Below, piece by piece: positions 17,150 to 25,436 of a DNA stretch of 64,000 nt. Position numbers and translations under genes: made by a program. Each line of letters starts with the position of its first letter. The first letter of the stretch is position 1. The DNA comes from Armatimonadetes bacterium Uphvl-Ar1 (GTDB taxonomy: Bacteria > Armatimonadota > Fimbriimonadia > Fimbriimonadales > Fimbriimonadaceae), in assembly GCA_002162075.1 (NCBI GenBank), contig CP021423.1, positions 496,001-560,000 of the forward strand, written 5' to 3'. The notes beneath the pieces are model-generated. The model was not told the origin of the DNA, did no database searches, and saw only the letters and a program-made list of their open reading frames with translations.

Positions 17150-17632
17150 ATGAATAGTGAGTTGTATTCGATTGAAGGTCAGGGTGCGCCGGTGGGTTGT
17201 GTGAACGCTTTTGGGCTTGCGGAGTGGGCTCATGCGGGAAAGCTTGCAGGGATGCAGGTGCGAGCTTTGAATTCAGGCGCATATTTGTCTGAAGATGATG
17301 TGCGAGGAGTTGTACAGTCTGTGCAGCTGCCTCCTCCGGTTTTGCGTGCGCCGGTTCAGCACGCTCCGGTTGATGGTAACCAGGATCCCTTGAGGTTTGT
17401 TGCCCCGATTCATTCTTCTGGCTGGGCGATTGTCGCGAGCTATTTGGGATTGTTTTCGCTCGTGTTGATTTTTGCTCCGTTCTCCCTTTGGGCTGGGTTG
17501 ATGGCATTGAAGGATTTGAAGGCGAATCCTCACAAGACGGGGAAAGGTCGAGCGATTTTTGGAATTGTGATGGGGGCGGTATTTAGTTTGGTTTTGATTG
17601 GTGCGATTGGGAGTTACCTCAGCAGCCGCTAG
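17150..17632 (+). CDS. DUF4190-type two-helix membrane protein
   Basis: 160 residues. The first 70 residues (LYSIEGQGAPVGCVNAFGLAE, later AGMQVRALNSGAYLSEDDV) look like a GYF_2/surface-display-like small domain, followed by a proline-rich linker (PPPVLRAPVQHAPVDG). The C-terminal 80 residues have two membrane helices joined by the DUF4190 core (SLWAGLMALKDLKANPHKTG, KGRAIFGIVMGAVFSLVLI). Function unknown. It stands alone after an AT-rich gap, with the DinB-like gene 27 bp downstream. Confidence 0.78.
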   Translation: MNSELYSIEGQGAPVGCVNAFGLAEWAHAGKLAGMQVRALNSGAYLSEDDVRGVVQSVQLPPPVLRAPVQHAPVDGNQDPLRFVAPIHSSGWAIVASYLGLFSLVLIFAPFSLWAGLMALKDLKANPHKTGKGRAIFGIVMGAVFSLVLIGAIGSYLSSR

Positions 17633-17659
17633 AGATTAGAAAAGGAACTTTCGATTCGG

Positions 17660-18157
17660 ATGCACGGTAGTGAGGTGATGGATGTGAGAACTGCGATCAA
17701 GAAGCAGCACCATGCGGCTCTTACGATGCTCAGGGAATGTGTCGAAGTGTGTCCGGATGACATTTGGGTTTCAGGGAGTCACCCACGGACTTTTTGGCGG
17801 ATTGCTTATCATGCGGCGGCATATGTTCATCTCTATCTTTTTGAGAATTTGGAGGCGTTTGAGCCTTGGTCGAAGCACCGCCTTGATTGTACGTATTTGG
17901 AGGGAGATGCTGAAGTGGCAGAGGCTTATAATCGGTCTGAGATGATCGAGTGTCTTGATTTGATTGAATCTGAGTTTGATCGTCGGATTGATGGGCTTGA
18001 CTTGGATGCGGAGCATTGCGGATTCACTTGGTATCCGACGGTTTCGCGGGTGGAATTGATGGTGTTGAGTCTGCGGCATTTGCACGGACACATTGGCCAG
18101 CTTTCGGAGATTTTGATCGCGAATGGGATTGATACGGAGTGGAAGGGAACGGTTTGA
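17660..18157 (+). CDS. DinB-superfamily protein
   Basis: 165 residues, or 159 from an internal ATG at 17678. Four-helix DinB/YfiT-like pattern with the metal-type histidines: RIAYHAAAYVHLYLFENL near residue 50 and SLRHLHGHIGQLSEIL near residue 142. Such proteins often act as metal-dependent thiol transferases or have unknown roles; substrate cannot be assigned. It ends shortly before the convergent tRNA-Ala gene. Confidence 0.8.
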   Translation: MHGSEVMDVRTAIKKQHHAALTMLRECVEVCPDDIWVSGSHPRTFWRIAYHAAAYVHLYLFENLEAFEPWSKHRLDCTYLEGDAEVAEAYNRSEMIECLDLIESEFDRRIDGLDLDAEHCGFTWYPTVSRVELMVLSLRHLHGHIGQLSEILIANGIDTEWKGTV

Positions 18158-18204
18158 GTAACCAATCGAAAAAGCGTGAATAAACAAAAAAGTTTTGGAA
18201 TGAG

Positions 18205-18280
18205 TGGTGGAGGATAGGGGACTCGAACCCCTGACCCCCTGCATGCAAGGCAGGTGCTCTCCCAACTGAGCTAATCCCCC
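18205..18280 (-). tRNA. tRNA-Ala (TGC)
   Basis: On the minus strand the acceptor stem is GGGGGAT paired with ATCCTCC, including the G3-U70 pair that marks alanine tRNA. The D-arm contains TAGCTCAGTTGGGAGAG, the anticodon stem-loop is CCTGC CTTGCAT GCAGG with anticodon TGC, and the T-loop is GGTTCGAGTCC. Discriminator A and an encoded CCA (18205-18207) are present. Without CCA it is 73 nt. Confidence 0.97.
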
Positions 18281-18286
18281 ACGTCG

Positions 18287-18309
18287 GTGGAGTTGAAATA
18301 TACCCAACT
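18287..18309 (-). promoter_or_regulatory. tRNA-Ala promoter: -10 box inside an inverted repeat
   Basis: On the minus strand TATATT (18297-18302) lies about 16 nt upstream of the mature tRNA 5' end, as expected for a -10 box. It is flanked by the perfect arms GGAGTTG and CAACTCC. The arms may be a protein-binding palindrome or chance. Confidence 0.5.
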
Positions 18310-18343
18310 CCAAGCTCTTTGTCGGGAATTGGGCCGGGATTTT

Positions 18344-20059
18344 TTAGGTCTCTCGGGATTCGGGGGCGTGAGGGAGTGATCGGAGGGTGGCGATCAAGGA
18401 GCGGGTGAGGTTGCGTAAAGACACTGACTGAGATTGATGGATTGGTGTAGGTGGATGCGGCAAGGGGGTGATTTTGGGCAGGACAAGTCCCTGTGCAGTC
18501 AGGTGAAATTGAATGTGATTGCAATATTCGGTCACTCCAGGGTGATGTTGGAGCTCTAGGAATTGACACACTTTTGCGGCGGCAAACAGGGTGTGCCGAG
18601 CCGAAGTGCGGTAGGCGGTTTTCAGAGCTCGAATTCCTTGAATGCGCGCTTGTTCAGTTTGATTGTGGGTGATCGAAAATGCGAGTTGAACGTGGGCGAT
18701 GATGGGCTCAAGATGCGGGTAACTGCGGAGAATTGGCAGGGAATCGAGTTGATTGAGGAGCGCGGCGGCTTGGTTGAAGTCGTCATTGAGGAGGTAGGCA
18801 TGAGCCAGATTGACTTGAAGGGCGAGGGAATCCCTCGGGTTGTTTGCAAGGGCTTGAATAGAATTTTGGAGTATCGGGATTGCTTCCTGAGGTTGTGCGT
18901 TGAGGAGATAGAACGTGGCTTTTTGAGATCGGCACTCCCAGGCGTCAGGTTCGGTGTGATAGCACTCAGCAATCGAGGTTGCGCGATCAATGGACTCGAA
19001 TGCTTGATCGAAGCGGCCAGTTTGGAAAAATGCGAATGAGAGATGAAGAAGCGCAATCCGCTGGCGAGCAGGGTCGATGGGTTGGCTCAGAAAGGCTTCA
19101 GCGAGTGGAATCAGCGAATGATTATCTTCTAGGAGAGATAATGCGGTGATGATTCGGACTTCGATCCTTTCTCGGGTTGGACCAGGAGACGGATTTTGAG
19201 CGAGGGCTTGGCGGAGAAGAGGGAGACATTCAGCGGGATGAGTGATCAGTTCGGTGCGAAATGAAGGAGAGGAGAGCAGTTGATGTGCAAGTTCTGGAGA
19301 TTCTTGGGTGAGGCGGTGGAATAGGGAGACGATGATTTTTTCTTGACCCGGACTGAATGGGAGAGTTGGAGCAGCGACGAGATGGAGGGAATCGGCAGCT
19401 TCTAGTGTCTCTGGGGAGAAGTCTTCGTTTTGAGTTTTTAGGATTCGGCGAGCTTGTTGAAATGCGCGGAGGGCCTCTGAAACATGGCCAGATTTTGCTT
19501 TGGCGGTGAGGAATGCAGACCAGGCATCGTCGTCGAATGGAAAGTGGGCGATGATTGATTCGGCGGCTCGGGCAACGGTTTTGAAGTCTGACTGTTGGTG
19601 TGCCAGCGTGACCAATTGGGAGAGGTAAGTTGTTGCGGTGATGGCCCACTGGTCTTGGTGCGCTTGCACCCACGGCTCGTGAGACTGGGGAATCAGAGGC
19701 AGGGCGAGGCTGGAGATGAGGGGATTGAGGACTTTGATCTCTTCTGCGGGGTCGGGTTCTGAGATTGCCGATTGCACATTTTCGAGCAGGGTTTGGAGAT
19801 CAGTCTTGTAAGCGGGCGAGAGTGAAATGTGATGCTCTGATTCCGAAATGATTTGGGCTTTGCGAAGGCGCGACAGGGTGACACGAGCCCGGTTGTTCGC
19901 TTCCTTGGGTTCGGTTTCGGGAAAGATGTGTTTGAGAATTTCGGAGCGGTGGGTGGGAGCTGGGTGGTTCAGGGCAATAAGCAAAAGAATATTGTTCTTG
20001 GAAAATTGGGATGGGAGAGTGAGTCGGCCGAGGAGGCGGATGACTTTGCCATCGCTCAT
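18344..20059 (-). CDS. BTAD/TPR-repeat transcriptional regulator (SARP-like)
   Basis: 571 residues. The N-terminus (VIRLLGRLTLPSQFSKNNIL) and ARVTLSRLRKAQIISESEHH resemble the winged-helix domain of SARP/LuxR-type regulators, followed by a bacterial transcriptional activator domain (AAESIIAHFPFDDDAWSAFL, then AKSGHVSEALRAFQQARRIL). The rest is a helical TPR-like array (FQTGRFDQAFESIDRATSIA, NDDFNQAAALLNQLDSLP). The ATG at 20059 has TAATCT six bases upstream, which predicts a leaderless mRNA. The target genes are unknown. Confidence 0.78.
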   Translation of the reverse strand: MSDGKVIRLLGRLTLPSQFSKNNILLLIALNHPAPTHRSEILKHIFPETEPKEANNRARVTLSRLRKAQIISESEHHISLSPAYKTDLQTLLENVQSAISEPDPAEEIKVLNPLISSLALPLIPQSHEPWVQAHQDQWAITATTYLSQLVTLAHQQSDFKTVARAAESIIAHFPFDDDAWSAFLTAKAKSGHVSEALRAFQQARRILKTQNEDFSPETLEAADSLHLVAAPTLPFSPGQEKIIVSLFHRLTQESPELAHQLLSSPSFRTELITHPAECLPLLRQALAQNPSPGPTRERIEVRIITALSLLEDNHSLIPLAEAFLSQPIDPARQRIALLHLSFAFFQTGRFDQAFESIDRATSIAECYHTEPDAWECRSQKATFYLLNAQPQEAIPILQNSIQALANNPRDSLALQVNLAHAYLLNDDFNQAAALLNQLDSLPILRSYPHLEPIIAHVQLAFSITHNQTEQARIQGIRALKTAYRTSARHTLFAAAKVCQFLELQHHPGVTEYCNHIQFHLTAQGLVLPKITPLPHPPTPIHQSQSVSLRNLTRSLIATLRSLPHAPESRET

Positions 20060-20088
20060 GGCGAGAGATTACCTTTTGGCCGAGGCGG

Positions 20089-21009
20089 TTAATGATTGAT
20101 GATTGCGGGCCAGGGAGGGATTCCTTCGGTTGTGATTTTGACGGGGCGGATGTCTCCGTTCGGTTCAAAGATGAGTCGGTCGATGCAGGTGACGCGGTTG
20201 TCGCGGGCGGTTGATCCGGCGGGGCGGCGGTGGTAGCAGATGACGTAGTCGTCGGTGCGGGGGAGTTTGAGAACCGAATGGTGGCCTGCCCCCATTCCGA
20301 TTTCCGGATTACCGTCAAGGATGTGGGCTTTGCGTTTGAAGGGGCCGAGTGGGGAATCGCTGACTGCGTAGGCAACGCCGTAGGTTGAATTTGTCCAACC
20401 GCCTTCGGACCACATGAAGTAGTACTTGCCGTCTTTTTTGAGCATGAAGGGGCCCTCGACGTAGTTCTCGGGTGTGATTTCGAGGAATTCGCCTTCGGTT
20501 TCAATCATGTTTTCTTTAAGCCGGACGACATTGCAGTGTTTCCAGCCGCCGTAGTAAAGATAGGCTTGTCCATCTGAGTCGATGAAGGCATGGGCGTCGA
20601 TGGGTTGGGCGCCGTTGATGTACTCCTTGATGAGGGGTTTTCCAAGAGCGTCTTGGAAGGGGCCGGTGGGGAATTTGCTGGTGGCGACACCGATTCCGGC
20701 TCCGTCGCCGGCGGAGAAGTACATGTAGTAGGTGCCGTCGCGTTCGATGACGGAGGGAGCCCATGCAGCCCGGTTTGTGGTCCAGGGGATATGGGCGAAA
20801 TCGAGGATGCGGGGGTGTTTTTTCCAGTTGGTGAGATCGGTCGAGGTGAAGCAGTCGAAGAATGTTTGTTGTTCGTAAGGGGCGGAGTAGGTCGGGTAGA
20901 TGACGTATTGGTTTTGGAAGAGGTGGATTTCGGGGTCAGCGTAGTTGCCGGGGAAGACGGGGTTACCTGTGGTGGGGGTGGTCATGAGGGTGAGGAGGGC
21001 GGCGAGCAT
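20089..21009 (-). CDS. Glycoside hydrolase family 43-like enzyme, secreted
   Basis: 306 residues from ATG 21009. It starts with a short hydrophobic export-like segment (MLAALLTLMTTPTTG), then the five-blade propeller with the three GH43 acids: general base Asp in NYADPEIHLF, pKa-modulating Asp in AHAFIDSDGQAYLYYGG, and general acid Glu in NYVEGPFMLKKDGKYY. GH43 enzymes usually cut arabinofuranosides or xylosides. A longer reading from 21120 would add 37 residues lying in DNA that appears inserted, so it is not used. The 5' 60 bp are duplicated in a remnant at 21485-21556. Confidence 0.87.
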   Translation of the reverse strand: MLAALLTLMTTPTTGNPVFPGNYADPEIHLFQNQYVIYPTYSAPYEQQTFFDCFTSTDLTNWKKHPRILDFAHIPWTTNRAAWAPSVIERDGTYYMYFSAGDGAGIGVATSKFPTGPFQDALGKPLIKEYINGAQPIDAHAFIDSDGQAYLYYGGWKHCNVVRLKENMIETEGEFLEITPENYVEGPFMLKKDGKYYFMWSEGGWTNSTYGVAYAVSDSPLGPFKRKAHILDGNPEIGMGAGHHSVLKLPRTDDYVICYHRRPAGSTARDNRVTCIDRLIFEPNGDIRPVKITTEGIPPWPAIINH

Positions 21010-21029
21010 GGAAAATTTTGCGTCCCAAG

Positions 21030-21449
21030 CTACATCTCGAGAATAAGCCTCTCTGAATTGTAGAACCCCTCTCCATCCACCTGAACGAGGCCGGTACGGC
21101 TCGATGTTAAGTGGTTCCAAAGGAGGTCAATCCGTTGAAGCGATTCTTCGAGCGAACCTTGTGAATTGAACAATTGAACAATGACAATTCGTTGGCATTT
21201 ATCTAGGGTAATTTCCACTTCTCTGGCAGCAGGTGATGGTTCGTCTTCAAGAAGTTCTTGAAATTCCTCGATTTCTTCCTCAAAAAGAGAGTCACCTTTG
21301 TCTTCAATTGAGATCATAGCGATCGGAAAATCGTTCAGAAAAAGGTCGCCGTCGACAGTGAGCTTTGCCGGATGAGTAAAAACAGGGCGAAGCTCTTCTA
21401 GCTCTAAGCCTTGTTGACTTGTGTCAAAGAATCGCATGTAGAACGGCAT
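21030..21449 (-). CDS. Unknown acidic protein, apparently inserted between esterase and GH43 genes
   Basis: 139 residues, strongly acidic in the middle (DKGDSLFEEEIEEFQELLED). No family recognised; it has a simple alpha/beta look with no signal peptide or membrane segment. The ATG at 21449 is preceded by TAATAT plus six bases, so it has its own leaderless promoter. It lies between the GH43 start and a degenerate second copy of that same start, suggesting it arrived with, or caused, a local duplication. It ends 20 bp before the GH43 start codon. Confidence 0.65.
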   Translation of the reverse strand: MPFYMRFFDTSQQGLELEELRPVFTHPAKLTVDGDLFLNDFPIAMISIEDKGDSLFEEEIEEFQELLEDEPSPAAREVEITLDKCQRIVIVQLFNSQGSLEESLQRIDLLWNHLTSSRTGLVQVDGEGFYNSERLILEM

Positions 21450-21484
21450 ATTTCAATATTACACCACTGTTAAAGCCACTTCCC

Positions 21485-21556
21485 TCAGTTGGTTTCGGGA
21501 TTGGCGTAGTTATCGGTGGTGGAGATGGTCATGAGGGTGAGGAGGGCCGGGAGCAT
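21485..21556 (-). pseudogene. Remnant of a second GH43-type 5' end
   Basis: A 23-codon frame reading MLPALLTLMTISTTDNYANP then E-T-N-stop, against MLAALLTLMTTPTTG...NYADPEI of the intact GH43 gene; a seven-residue stretch is missing between TT and NYA. Twenty-one bases (GGTCATGAGGGTGAGGAGGG plus C, plus strand) are identical in the two places. Its ATG overlaps the stop of the esterase gene (TAATG), as expected if a GH43 gene originally followed that gene directly. Confidence 0.8.
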
Positions 21557-22941
21557 TACTTTTTTGGTGGAAGTTCCCAAACGGTGGAGGGACTGATTTC
21601 TCGGTAGTAGACGAGGACATCGTGGACGAATGTTGGTGCGGCGAATTGGCTGGGATCTTTCATCCAGTTCTCGGGATCAACTGCCCATCCGCACCACCCT
21701 CTGAAGTAGGGGAGATTTGCCCATTCTTTGGTTTTTTCGTCGGCTGATCGTAGGTCGGCGATGAAACGTTGGTGGGGTAATCGAGCGAGAAGTTCTCCTA
21801 AATCATCTGGCTTATCGCTTGATAGATTGTGGGGTGTGAAGTCAATTCGCTGGGCTTCTACAAGCGGAGTGCCGGCTTTAACGAGACGCGCACGGAAACT
21901 GCCTCTTGTCCAAGCGAACCCTAGCGAGACATAGTCTTTTCCGAGCTGTGATTTCAGCTGGCTTCCGATTGTTTTGTAACCGCTGGCGGCGATGTAGTCG
22001 GGGAGATTGCTGAGGGTATGTCCGTCGTGAGCCCATAGAGCGGCACGTTGATCGCCGAGTCTTTCGACGAGGTTTTGCGCCATGAACACATCGCGGCGGG
22101 CGAAATAGTCTGGAGGCATTTTGGAAAAGTCCGGTTCTTGGCCCCCGAATTCAAATTCGTAAGCGAGGAACATCTGCTTGGCGACCCTGATTGAATAGAG
22201 AGCTTCGTCGAATCCTGGTTTTGAGCTGAGGTTCTCTTTTTTGGAGTCGAGATACGCGGTCAGTTCATCGCAGACTTTGGTCAGTCGGGCGAATTCTTCG
22301 GTTGGTTGACTTTGTATAAAGACGTAAATTGTTTTTTCGTCTTCGTTGTGGGCGATGAGATTGGCGAAGTCTTTTTCGGCTTGTTTGGCTCGCTCTGGGT
22401 CGTGGAGTTTAAGGAAGTTGATGGCATGGATGATGTCAACCTGAGCATCTTGGCAATCGACACCGTAAATGCGGATGGGATTTCCGGTGCGAACGACATA
22501 AGCGCGGAGCCAAATAATGAGGTTGGCGAAGTCGTCGGTGCGCCAGATTGAGAAGAGTCCGGAGTTGACCATGAGGTCGGTGAGATCGCCTTTTCCTTCA
22601 TTGACGTAGGCATCAAACTGGGCGGCGGGTTCCCGGTTGATTTCGAGCATGAGGGCGTTGATTTTGTTTTGGCGGACAAGTTCTCGGATTGCATGGGTTT
22701 TGAAGAGTTGGGATTGGTGGTCGCCGTGGGTGGGTTCACCGAGTCCGATGACGCGAGCGGTATCAAGAGCATTGACGATCGGTTTGAGTTCTTCGGGGGT
22801 GGGAATGTCGGCTTGGAGGGGGGTTGCGTTTTGGGTGAGCCAGGTCAGGGCGCGGGATTCGAGGAGGGAGCGGGTTTCGAGGTCACCGAGGCGGGGTCGT
22901 TCTTGGAGAGTGAGGAGGGAGAAGGCGAGGGTGGCAAGCAT
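21556..22941 (-). CDS. Erythromycin esterase-family protein, exported
   Basis: 461 residues with a short signal-like start (MLATLAFSLLTLQERP). The EreA/EreB-type fold is indicated by ARVIGLGEPTHGDHQSQLFK (catalytic Glu and His region, about residue 65), LMLEINREPAAQFDAYVNEG, IYGVDCQDAQVDIIHAINFL and ALWAHDGHTLSNLPDYIA. Most chromosomal members are esterases of unknown substrate; macrolide resistance cannot be claimed. It is divergent from the DUF6855-like gene. Its stop overlaps the ATG of the GH43 remnant, suggesting an earlier coupled pair. Confidence 0.85.
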   Translation of the reverse strand: MLATLAFSLLTLQERPRLGDLETRSLLESRALTWLTQNATPLQADIPTPEELKPIVNALDTARVIGLGEPTHGDHQSQLFKTHAIRELVRQNKINALMLEINREPAAQFDAYVNEGKGDLTDLMVNSGLFSIWRTDDFANLIIWLRAYVVRTGNPIRIYGVDCQDAQVDIIHAINFLKLHDPERAKQAEKDFANLIAHNEDEKTIYVFIQSQPTEEFARLTKVCDELTAYLDSKKENLSSKPGFDEALYSIRVAKQMFLAYEFEFGGQEPDFSKMPPDYFARRDVFMAQNLVERLGDQRAALWAHDGHTLSNLPDYIAASGYKTIGSQLKSQLGKDYVSLGFAWTRGSFRARLVKAGTPLVEAQRIDFTPHNLSSDKPDDLGELLARLPHQRFIADLRSADEKTKEWANLPYFRGWCGWAVDPENWMKDPSQFAAPTFVHDVLVYYREISPSTVWELPPKK

Positions 22942-23062
22942 TGTGGCTGGATAGAATTGTATCTGGTTGAGCGCGGGTTCTGCTTCGGGAAACTTTGTTA
23001 AAGATTACGAATTTATTTTGTATGGAATGATCGTTAGACATTTTCTCGGGTACACAGTGACC

Positions 23063-23458
23063 ATGGAAATTGAGCACCGACAGAAGAGCAATCCTTGGGA
23101 ATTGAAAACCCCGCCGGGGACGGGCGATTACAAGATGTATGTTGAGGGTGATTTGCTGGTTTGTCAAGTTGGTTCGACGAAGCTCACCTACTTGGTGCGG
23201 TGCATTGAGGATTCGGTGGCTTGGTTGCGCGAGCAGGGTGACTGGGTGGAGCTTGGTTCGGCGGATGAGCAGAAGGAGGCGAAGGCGGGGACTTTTGAGG
23301 CTTGGGGGCGGTCGGAGAGTAATCCAGTTGGGGGTTGGTATGGCCAGCGCAAGGGTTATCGGGGCCGTTTTGGGATGTATGTTCCGCCTTTGCTGGAAGC
23401 TTTGGGGTTGGTGGAGTTGGAGCACAACCCTCGGAATAATCGGGTTCGGGCGAAGTGA
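23063..23458 (+). CDS. DUF6855-like small protein
   Basis: 131 residues from ATG 23063 (MEIEHRQKSNPWELKTPPG). The conserved pattern NPWELKTPPGTGDYKMY ... LVCQVGSTKLTYLVRCIED ... WGRSESNPVGGWYGQRKGYR ... GMYVPPLLEALGLVELEHNP is one I remember from short, highly conserved hypothetical proteins of Actinobacteria and others, now DUF6855 as far as I recall. Function unknown. Earlier in-frame starts exist, but conservation begins at this Met. Confidence 0.7.
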   Translation: MEIEHRQKSNPWELKTPPGTGDYKMYVEGDLLVCQVGSTKLTYLVRCIEDSVAWLREQGDWVELGSADEQKEAKAGTFEAWGRSESNPVGGWYGQRKGYRGRFGMYVPPLLEALGLVELEHNPRNNRVRAK

Positions 23459-23528
23459 GCATGGGGGAACAAGGCGAGGAGGATTTTGTGGGTAAGGATG
23501 AAGATTGCATGGCTAACGGATTTGAATC

Positions 23529-23593
23529 TGTAGTCTACATTCTTGAGTTATCGGAATGCAGTAACTAAATCTGCACCAAAATATAGTAGACTA
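23529..23593 (+). promoter_or_regulatory. Promoter region of the DUF4209 gene with an inverted repeat
   Basis: TAGTCTAC (23531-23538) and GTAGACTA (23586-23593) are exact inverted repeats 47 bp apart, and the first sits in its own palindrome TGTAGTCTACA. A TATAGT -10-like box (23582-23587) overlaps the second arm, 13 nt before the ATG. The position suits an operator that occludes the promoter. Confidence 0.45.
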
Positions 23594-23600
23594 ACGAAAA

Positions 23601-25388
23601 ATGACGAAGAGGATGAAAAAGCATTTTAATGAAATTACAATTTCGGTCGAAAATCTTTTAAGTTGTGGCTGGGAAGATGTCTTCGCACAATCCAGTAAAT
23701 GGGAAATTGATAAGCTGTACGCAGAATTCAATAAAAAATCGAGAGAACTTTCAGAAAAAGGTGAAGTAGTGCAAGCGGAGTGTTTGGCAGTTTTAGGGCA
23801 CGTTGCTTCAATGTTTCTGACAGGAAAGAGAAATAAGCCACTTGATCCAATTTGGCAATTTAAAGATAGTAGAGGAGGTGAAATTGATGATTACACGGAC
23901 AATCAGGCGGAAATATTGTTTGAATTTGCACAAAAGATTGATAACCTTGAGTTGGTGGCACGGATCGCTGATATCTATTTTTTGCGCATCTCAGATCATC
24001 GAGCTGCAGCGCTAGCCGCTCAGTCTTATCTGAACATTGCGAAAGAGCATTTGACGGAAGAGAGCTGGGTGAATGAGGTTCAAAGACTTTCGCGAGCGAT
24101 TACTTTAAATCTATTTCTGGGCAAAAAAAGAAAAGAAACTCTCGATTGTATTAATTATGTTCAAGAAATGATAATCAGTAGTTCTTCAGTCAAGGGGCAA
24201 GGGTTAGTATTAGTATTGATTCAACTTCTTCGTGATCACAAAGTGGGTGATCAAGGAATAATGGTTGAAGCATCGCTTCGATGCGGTGATGAACAGTTTG
24301 CAAGTGGCGATCTCCCATCTGCGTTTGACTACTATATGTGCGCCTTTGATATAGTGGGGGCTTCCGGCACGAAAGATCAGAAAGACGTCTTACTAGAAAA
24401 AATGGTGCAATCATGCCTTAAAATTGCTGAATTTTTTCATCGTACCGAATATAATTCAGGAGCAGCAATTGTTTGGATCGAAAGAGCCATTGCTGCTGTT
24501 AATCGTGTAGGTAAAAACAAGGAGCTTAAGGCGAAATTGATAAATGAGCTAAAATCAGCGCAGAAGAAGTCTTCAAGTAATATGCAAAAAAGTGAGATGG
24601 CTTTCAAGATTGAAGGTGAGCTAAAGGCAAAGCTTGACAATATTGAGAACTTATCTTTCGAAGAGTCGATACAACTTATTGCCGAGTTAGGGGTACCAAC
24701 TCCATTATCGACACTGAAGGAATTAGCAGAGAGCCAGGATGAGATTAGGCTGGCAAACATCTTTGATCGGCGTTTGATAGGCGAGGATGGAAGAACCGAG
24801 GCAATTATTCCCGGGCAATTGCCTGGAGAAGAAGGGAACGATGAGTCGATAAGGCTCCGTATGCTTGCAATTTCCTCTGAACATCAAGCGTATAAGGGTT
24901 TTTGTGCTAAGTATGGTCTCCACAAATTGTCCGAAAAATTTGACCTTGCCGAGTATAGTTTTGACTGGTTACTTGATGGCAATTTACTGGTGCAAGATGC
25001 ACGAGTGGAATTATGGGAGAAAGCTCTCAAGGCAGGTCTGCAATCAGATTTTATCATGTTTGCACACATTATCATTCCTCAGCTTGAGCATTCGATCCGG
25101 GAATATGTCGCATCACAGGGTCACGTGGTCACTTATGTAAAGCCAAATGGCACTGAAGACGTCTACTTACTCCATGACCTGATGGCAAGGCCCGAGTTTC
25201 TTGACCTATTTGGTCAAGAGTTAGCCTTTGATCTAAGGAGCTTGCTAGTCGAGCGAGCAGGCTCGAATCTGCGAAATGATGTGTCTCACGGATTAGTCTC
25301 TGCTCGTTACTTCAATTCCCCAAGTTTTTTTTATCTGTACTCTGCAACATTACATTTACTCATCATTGCCAAGAGAGTTGTCGAGTAG
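23601..25388 (+). CDS. DUF4209-type protein with HEPN-like RNxxxH motif; probably acquired
   Basis: 595 residues. The C-terminal 120 residues (FAHIIIPQLEHSIREYVASQ ... DLRSLLVERAGSNLRNDVSH) match the end of DUF4209 proteins. RNDVSH fits the R-x4-6-H motif of HEPN domains, many of which are RNases in toxins or defence systems. The rest is helical (AALAAQSYLNIAKEHLTEES). No membrane segment. The coding strand is A-rich and AT-rich, unlike its G-rich neighbours, and the gene stands alone with its own promoter region, suggesting horizontal transfer. Nuclease activity and a defence role are inference. Confidence 0.68.
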   Translation: MTKRMKKHFNEITISVENLLSCGWEDVFAQSSKWEIDKLYAEFNKKSRELSEKGEVVQAECLAVLGHVASMFLTGKRNKPLDPIWQFKDSRGGEIDDYTDNQAEILFEFAQKIDNLELVARIADIYFLRISDHRAAALAAQSYLNIAKEHLTEESWVNEVQRLSRAITLNLFLGKKRKETLDCINYVQEMIISSSSVKGQGLVLVLIQLLRDHKVGDQGIMVEASLRCGDEQFASGDLPSAFDYYMCAFDIVGASGTKDQKDVLLEKMVQSCLKIAEFFHRTEYNSGAAIVWIERAIAAVNRVGKNKELKAKLINELKSAQKKSSSNMQKSEMAFKIEGELKAKLDNIENLSFEESIQLIAELGVPTPLSTLKELAESQDEIRLANIFDRRLIGEDGRTEAIIPGQLPGEEGNDESIRLRMLAISSEHQAYKGFCAKYGLHKLSEKFDLAEYSFDWLLDGNLLVQDARVELWEKALKAGLQSDFIMFAHIIIPQLEHSIREYVASQGHVVTYVKPNGTEDVYLLHDLMARPEFLDLFGQELAFDLRSLLVERAGSNLRNDVSHGLVSARYFNSPSFFYLYSATLHLLIIAKRVVE

Positions 25389-25436
25389 CAACATGTTGAG
25401 TCTGAGCCCAATTTGTGAAGCTGTCAAAATGAACCT

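Noticed and set aside
21010-21120. N-terminal extension of the GH43 protein
   Set aside because: It overlaps the inserted 139-residue gene and would bury the signal-like start that is duplicated in the remnant.
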